Source: Actinomadura spongiicola
GTDB taxonomy: Bacteria > Actinomycetota > Actinomycetes > Streptosporangiales > Streptosporangiaceae
Direction: 5' to 3'
DNA: 64,000 nucleotides
NCBI RefSeq assembly: GCF_003432485.1
Contig: NZ_QVNQ01000005.1
Location: forward strand, 1 to 64,000
This document shows, piece after piece, positions 59,995 through 64,000 of the stretch. The translations under genes and the position numbers were made by a program. Each line of letters starts with the position of its first letter. Position 1 is the first letter of the stretch. The notes under the pieces are model-generated. The model was not told the origin of the DNA, did not search any database, and worked only from the letters and a program-made list of their open reading frames with translations.

Positions 59995-61970
59995 TCGTCG
60001 TCCTTCCGGTCGGTGGTGTCGTGGTCGCGTTGTCGTGCGTTGAGCTGCGCGGTGTCGAAGGAGTTCTTGCTGGTCAACCGGCCGTCGGTGAAGCACAGCC
60101 GGTAGTAGCGGTTGATGCCGAGAAGGTTGGCGTCGGGCCGGTAGTAGCGGCAGTCGGCGCCGGCGGGCTCGGGGACGGCGGCGCGGATCTCGCCGGTGCC
60201 CATGGCCTGCATGCGCGGCAGGGTGTCCTGCACGGTGGCCTGGGCGGCGCCGACGCGCAGCGCGGCGTAGTCGGCCGGCGGCAGGACGGAGTTGAGGGTG
60301 ACGTAGACGTAGTAGCCGACCATGATGCCGCCGATGACGGCCATGAGCCCGGTGGGGACGGCGATGGCGGTGATCAGGCCGCGGCGGAGGCGGCGGCGTT
60401 CGTCGGCGAGGTGGCGGGCCGACTCTGAGGCCCACTCCCCCGGCCTGGTGTCGGTCAGATCGGACCCGGTCCACGCTACGGGCCCGGTCGCGTGCCCGGC
60501 CGCGGGCGCGGGCGGTGCCGGGGGCACGGCGGGCGGCGCGGTGGGCAGGTGGGCGGTGACCGTGAAGCCGCCCGCCGGGGTGGGACCGGCGCGCAGGGTG
60601 CCGCCGAGGAGGCGGACCCGTTCGGTGAGGCCGGTGAGGCCGTGGCCGCCGGACGGCAGCAGCGGCGGCCCGCCGGGGGGCGGGTCGTTGGTGACCGTGA
60701 CCACGACCGTCCCCCCGGCGGCGCCGGGCCCGGTGGGGGTGTCCGCGTCGTCGGGCGCGCGGTGGGTGAGGTGGACGGTGACGGCGGCGCCGGGGGCGTG
60801 TTTGGCGGCGTTGGTGACGGCCTCCTGCACGACGCGGTGGGCGGCGAGCGCGACCATCGGTGGCAGGTCGGCGGGCGGGGCGTGGGGGTCGGGGGCGGTG
60901 ACGAGGCGGACGGGGACGCCGGACGCGTGGGCGCGTTCGACGAGGTCGGGAATGCTTTCGCGGGTGGGACGGACCGGTGCGGCCGGGTCCGCGCCGGAAC
61001 CGGCGGGAGTGGTGTCGTCGCGGAGGACACCGATGATCTCCCGGAGGTGCTCGGTGGCCTCGGCCGCGCCCGCGCGGAGCTGCGCGGCGGCGTCCCGGTA
61101 CGGCTCGTCGAGCCCGGGGGCGACCTGGAGCGCGCCGGCGCGGACGGCGATGAGGGCGAGTTCGTGGCCGAGGGAGTCGTGCATGTCCTGGGCGATGCGG
61201 GCGCGTTCGCGGAGCCGTTCGCGTTCGGCGGTGATGCGCTGTTCGTGTTCGAGGCGTTCGGCGCGTTCCCATCCGGCGCGCAGAAGCTCCTGGTACTGGC
61301 GCCAGTAGCGGCCCACGAGCCAGGGCATGACGCCGAGCAGCACCAGCCAGATGGTGAAGGGGAACCAGGCGGTGACGTCCAGGCCACGGATCGTCGCCAG
61401 GGCCGCGCCGCCGACCAGGACGGCGGTGAACGTCCACAGCGGCGGCTGCGCGCGGGGGGTGCGGCGTCCCGTCAGGTAGGACAGGACCGGCATGGCGAAC
61501 AGGAAGTTGCCGTGGACGGCGGTCAGCGAGACGGCGGTGAGCAGCGCGGCGGTGGGCCAGGCGCGGCACACGGCGATCGCGGCGGCGAGGGCGACGAGCC
61601 CGGCGGCCAGGGGCCACCACGTCGACGGGGCGGGGTCGGAGGGTGGGAGGAGCCCGACGGCGACGGGAAACGCCACCACCCCGTACAGCAGAAGATCCTT
61701 GACCAGCGCGGACCGTGTCGGGCGGTGAACGGCGCTGCGCACGGCCCCCGGCGCGGTGCGCACCGCGCGACGCAACCCGGTGCGCAACCCGGTGTCCCCC
61801 GTGTCGCGCACTGCGGCGCGCACAGTGTCGCGGAGGGAGGTGCGCGTGGCGGGGCCGAGGGCGCCGACCGATCGTCCGGCCTCGGCGCCGGCGGGGACCG
61901 GGCGGGACGTGGCGCCGGCGGGGCGGGTGGGGTCGTGGGCGGTGGTCGCCGGGTTGTTCACGCGCTCCAC
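59991..61970 (-). CDS. NarL-type histidine kinase with C-terminal membrane anchor and outer domain
   Basis: 659 residues. N-terminal 85 are arginine/threonine-rich with repeats (DTVRAAVRDT, GLRRAVRTAPG). Then five or six helices (90-220), HisKA_3 with H264 in ARIAQDMHDSLGHELALIAV, and HATPase (HRVVQEAVTNAAKHAPGAAV, GGHGLTGLTERVRLLGGTLR). Unusually, a further helix (LITAIAVPTGLMAVIGGIMV) follows, then about 100 residues with VGAAQATVQDTLPRMQAMG and DCRYYRPDANLLGINRYYRL then CFTDGRLTSK, recalling BamE/SmpA-like lipoprotein folds. Paired with the NarL regulator. Confidence 0.9.
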   Translation of the reverse strand: MERVNNPATTAHDPTRPAGATSRPVPAGAEAGRSVGALGPATRTSLRDTVRAAVRDTGDTGLRTGLRRAVRTAPGAVRSAVHRPTRSALVKDLLLYGVVAFPVAVGLLPPSDPAPSTWWPLAAGLVALAAAIAVCRAWPTAALLTAVSLTAVHGNFLFAMPVLSYLTGRRTPRAQPPLWTFTAVLVGGAALATIRGLDVTAWFPFTIWLVLLGVMPWLVGRYWRQYQELLRAGWERAERLEHEQRITAERERLRERARIAQDMHDSLGHELALIAVRAGALQVAPGLDEPYRDAAAQLRAGAAEATEHLREIIGVLRDDTTPAGSGADPAAPVRPTRESIPDLVERAHASGVPVRLVTAPDPHAPPADLPPMVALAAHRVVQEAVTNAAKHAPGAAVTVHLTHRAPDDADTPTGPGAAGGTVVVTVTNDPPPGGPPLLPSGGHGLTGLTERVRLLGGTLRAGPTPAGGFTVTAHLPTAPPAVPPAPPAPAAGHATGPVAWTGSDLTDTRPGEWASESARHLADERRRLRRGLITAIAVPTGLMAVIGGIMVGYYVYVTLNSVLPPADYAALRVGAAQATVQDTLPRMQAMGTGEIRAAVPEPAGADCRYYRPDANLLGINRYYRLCFTDGRLTSKNSFDTAQLNARQRDHDTTDRKDDE

Positions 61971-62067
61971 GCTACAAGCCGGTGAGCTGCGGGGTTACTG
62001 ACGAAAGTCAGGGAGCGGCGGAAGCGGGCGTGACGCCGGGAAGGGGGCGGCGCCGAATGGGACGGGC

Positions 62068-63540
62068 GTGAACTACGGTTGGCGCGTGACCGTGACTCCC
62101 CCGACTCCACCGGCTCCCCCGGCCCGGGAGCGCCGCGGCCTTCGGCGCCGGCTCCGGGCCGTGCGCACGGCGGCGGGCCCGGCGGTGCGGGTGCCGGGGT
62201 GGGGGCAGGGCGCCGACGTCGCCTTCGCAGTGGTGGCCTGCGCGTTCACGCTGGTGATAAGCGTGAACGCCGCGAAGCCCGAGGATCGGGCGCTGTGGCC
62301 GGGCGGGTTCGCGGTGATCGTGGTGGCGACGCTGGCGCTGGCGGTGCGGCGCCGATACCCGGTGCCGGTCCTGGTGGTGGGGGTGGCGGCGCCGCCGCTG
62401 TACTACCCGCTGGGGTATCCGGACGGGCCGATCGCGCTGGTGCTGTGGGTGGCGCTGTTCACCGCGGCGGTGGAGTGCGGGCTGGCGGTGTCGCTCGGCG
62501 CGGTGATCGTCGCCAACGCCGGGTTCCTGCTGGCGGCGTGGGTGGGCGGCGACGGAGGGGGCGGCGACCCCGACGCGGTCGTGGACGGCCGGAGCGTGGC
62601 GACGCTGTCGCTGGCGTTGCTGCTGGCGGTCGCGCTCGGGCAGTACGTGCGCAGCCGTCACCTGCAGGCCGCGGCGGCCGAGCGGCGCGCCGCCGAGGCC
62701 GAGCGGAGCCGGGAGGAGGAGGCGCGGCGCCGCGCCATCGCCGAGCGGCTGCGGATCGCGCGGGAGCTGCACGACGTGCTGGCCCACCAGATCTCGCTGA
62801 TCAACGTGCAGGCGGGGGCGGCGCTGCACCGCCGGGACGATCCGGGCCGCGCCTACGAGGCGTTGGAGGCGATCAAAGCGGCGAGCAAGGAGACGCTGCG
62901 GGAACTGCGCGGGGTGCTGGGGGTGCTGCGGCAGGTCGACGGCGCCGGGGACGGTCAGGACACGGCCGGGCCGGTCGCGCCGCAACCGTCGCTGGCGCGG
63001 GTGGGTGAGCTGCTGGAGCAGACCGCGGCGGCGGGACTGACCGTGCGCCGCGCCGGAGACCTCGCCGAACCACCCGCCGAAACGCCCGGTAGCGCGTCCG
63101 GCGGGGAACGGGCGGACGGTCCCGCCGAGGCGGAACCGGGATCGGCGGGGCCGGCGGCGCTGGCGGAACTGCCCGCGCCGGTGGGGCTCGCCGGATACCG
63201 GATCGTGCAGGAGGCGCTGACCAACGCCGTCCGGCATTCGGGTGCGGCAGCGGTGACGGTGGAGGTGCGGCGGGTGCCGGGCGCGGTGATCGTGCAGGTC
63301 GACGACGACGGCTCCGGCCCCACCGACCCCGACCCCGATCCCACGGCTGGTGGCGGCCCGGGGGCCGGGGGCACCGGCGGAGCGGGCGGGAACGGGCTGC
63401 GCGGCATGCGTGAGCGCGCCGCGTCCGTCGGCGGACGGTTGACGGCGGGGCCCGGCCCGGCGGGCGGGTTCCGGGTATGGGCACGGCTGCCGTTGGGCGG
63501 CCTGGACGAGGAGCGGGAGCCGATGGAGGGGGACGCGTGA
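62068..63540 (+). CDS. NarL-type sensor histidine kinase
   Basis: 490 residues if started at GTG 62068; GTG 62086 is as good. Four or five helices up to about 195, a short coiled coil (RRAAEAERSREEEARRRAIA), HisKA_3 with H235 in RIARELHDVLAHQISLINVQ, and HATPase with GYRIVQEALTNAVRHSGAAA and GNGLRGMRERAASVGGRLT. A glycine/proline-rich loop interrupts the ATPase domain. The stop overlaps the start of the next regulator (GTGA). Divergent from the other kinase/regulator pair. Confidence 0.9.
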   Translation: MNYGWRVTVTPPTPPAPPARERRGLRRRLRAVRTAAGPAVRVPGWGQGADVAFAVVACAFTLVISVNAAKPEDRALWPGGFAVIVVATLALAVRRRYPVPVLVVGVAAPPLYYPLGYPDGPIALVLWVALFTAAVECGLAVSLGAVIVANAGFLLAAWVGGDGGGGDPDAVVDGRSVATLSLALLLAVALGQYVRSRHLQAAAAERRAAEAERSREEEARRRAIAERLRIARELHDVLAHQISLINVQAGAALHRRDDPGRAYEALEAIKAASKETLRELRGVLGVLRQVDGAGDGQDTAGPVAPQPSLARVGELLEQTAAAGLTVRRAGDLAEPPAETPGSASGGERADGPAEAEPGSAGPAALAELPAPVGLAGYRIVQEALTNAVRHSGAAAVTVEVRRVPGAVIVQVDDDGSGPTDPDPDPTAGGGPGAGGTGGAGGNGLRGMRERAASVGGRLTAGPGPAGGFRVWARLPLGGLDEEREPMEGDA

Positions 63541-64000
63541 TCCGGGTGACGCTGGCCGACGACCAGACGCTGGTGCGGGCCGGGTTCCGGTCGATCCTGG
63601 AGGGCGAGGACGACATCGAGATCGTCGCCGAGGCCGGGGACGGGGAACAGGCGGTCCGGCAGGCGACGGAACTGCTGCCCGACGTGGTGCTGATGGACAT
63701 CCGCATGCCCGTGCTGGACGGGTTGGAGGCCACCCGCCGCATCATGGGCGACCCGCGGCTCGGCGCCGTCCGAGTCGTGATCTTGACGACGTTCGACCTG
63801 GACGACTACGTGTACGGGGCGATCAAGGCGGGGGCCAGCGGGTTCCTGGTGAAGGACACCGAGCCGCCCGAACTGATCCATGGGGTGCGGGTGGTGGCGC
63901 GCGGCGACGCGCTGCTGGCGCCGACGGTGACGCGGCGGCTCATCGCCGACTTCGCGTCGCGGATCTCGGCGCCGCCGCCGACCGCGGAGCTGAACGTTCT
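63537..64000 (+). CDS. NarL/FixJ-family response regulator, cut by window edge
   Basis: 154 residues visible from the GTG at 63537. Receiver with D8/D9, D54 in VVLMDIRMPVLDGLEATRRI, TTFDLDDYVYGAIKAGASGF and the lysine of LVKDTEPPELI. The LuxR-type DNA-binding domain would begin at the right edge. Translationally coupled to the kinase upstream. Confidence 0.92.
   Translation, partial: MIRVTLADDQTLVRAGFRSILEGEDDIEIVAEAGDGEQAVRQATELLPDVVLMDIRMPVLDGLEATRRIMGDPRLGAVRVVILTTFDLDDYVYGAIKAGASGFLVKDTEPPELIHGVRVVARGDALLAPTVTRRLIADFASRISAPPPTAELNV

Noticed and set aside
1..64000. CRISPR arrays, rRNA, tRNA, riboswitches
   Set aside because: No regularly spaced direct repeats, no conserved rRNA words, no cloverleaf, and no recognisable riboswitch core were seen by eye; a covariance-model scan would be decisive.

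Overview
The window is high-GC actinobacterial DNA: mostly G or C at third codon positions, frequent GTG starts, 4-base stop/start overlaps, F420/flavin-type redox enzymes, MocR, WYL and CGNR regulators, and an actinobacterial gas-vesicle operon. It fits a filamentous actinomycete, perhaps Thermomonosporaceae or Streptosporangiales, but no rRNA or tRNA is present to settle the genus.

Layout. 0-6 kb: edge of an IS5-type element, an FDOR flavoprotein, a LLM oxidoreductase/NmrA pair divergent from a TetR gene across a nested palindrome, then a decayed Tn3/metal-resistance remnant (TnpA fragment, CmtR-like ArsR, and a CDF-DUF3703 deletion fusion). 6-8 kb: SnoaL-like protein, ECF sigma factor, and an alpha/beta-hydrolase pseudogene with an internal deletion. 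8-18 kb: an ABC exporter with two permeases, an OmpR/HK pair, Lrp/EamA, and a DrrAB-type exporter facing its MarR-like regulator across a promoter full of dyads. 18-27 kb: regulator/enzyme pairs facing each other (HxlR/imine-reductase-like, WYL/RidA, CGNR/MBL), an MFS gene and a MarR gene, with relics of an MFS gene and a Tn3 TnpA. A pair of inverted hairpin repeats brackets the HxlR module. 27-42 kb: UvrA-like ABC protein, hemerythrin, a seven-gene Mrp/Mbh-type antiporter operon, an eight-gene gas-vesicle operon behind a stress-sigma-like promoter, a methyltransferase and a MocR regulator. 42-49 kb: cydABDC on the minus strand, in which cydD carries an internal deletion plus frameshift, followed by an MFS gene. 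50-58 kb: a two-gene hypothetical pair, the second with an in-frame amber codon, then a mosaic of decayed genes around a tyrosine recombinase (WD40 fragment, MerR pseudogene with an intact paralogue 1.9 kb away, Nudix fragment welded to another gene's start). 58-64 kb: DedA, PAP2 and two divergent NarL-type two-component systems, the last running off the window.

How the parts fit. Gas vesicles, cytochrome bd, hemerythrin and a cation antiporter suggest adaptation to changing oxygen and ion conditions; this is inference from content only. Most other genes are small regulator/enzyme pairs whose intergenic regions carry clear inverted repeats. The strongest unusual signals are the broken cydD, the amber codon in the 50-51 kb pair, the MerR and N-terminus duplications at 55-57 kb, the Mbh-like order of the antiporter genes, the paired hairpin repeats, and a histidine kinase with a C-terminal membrane-anchored outer domain.
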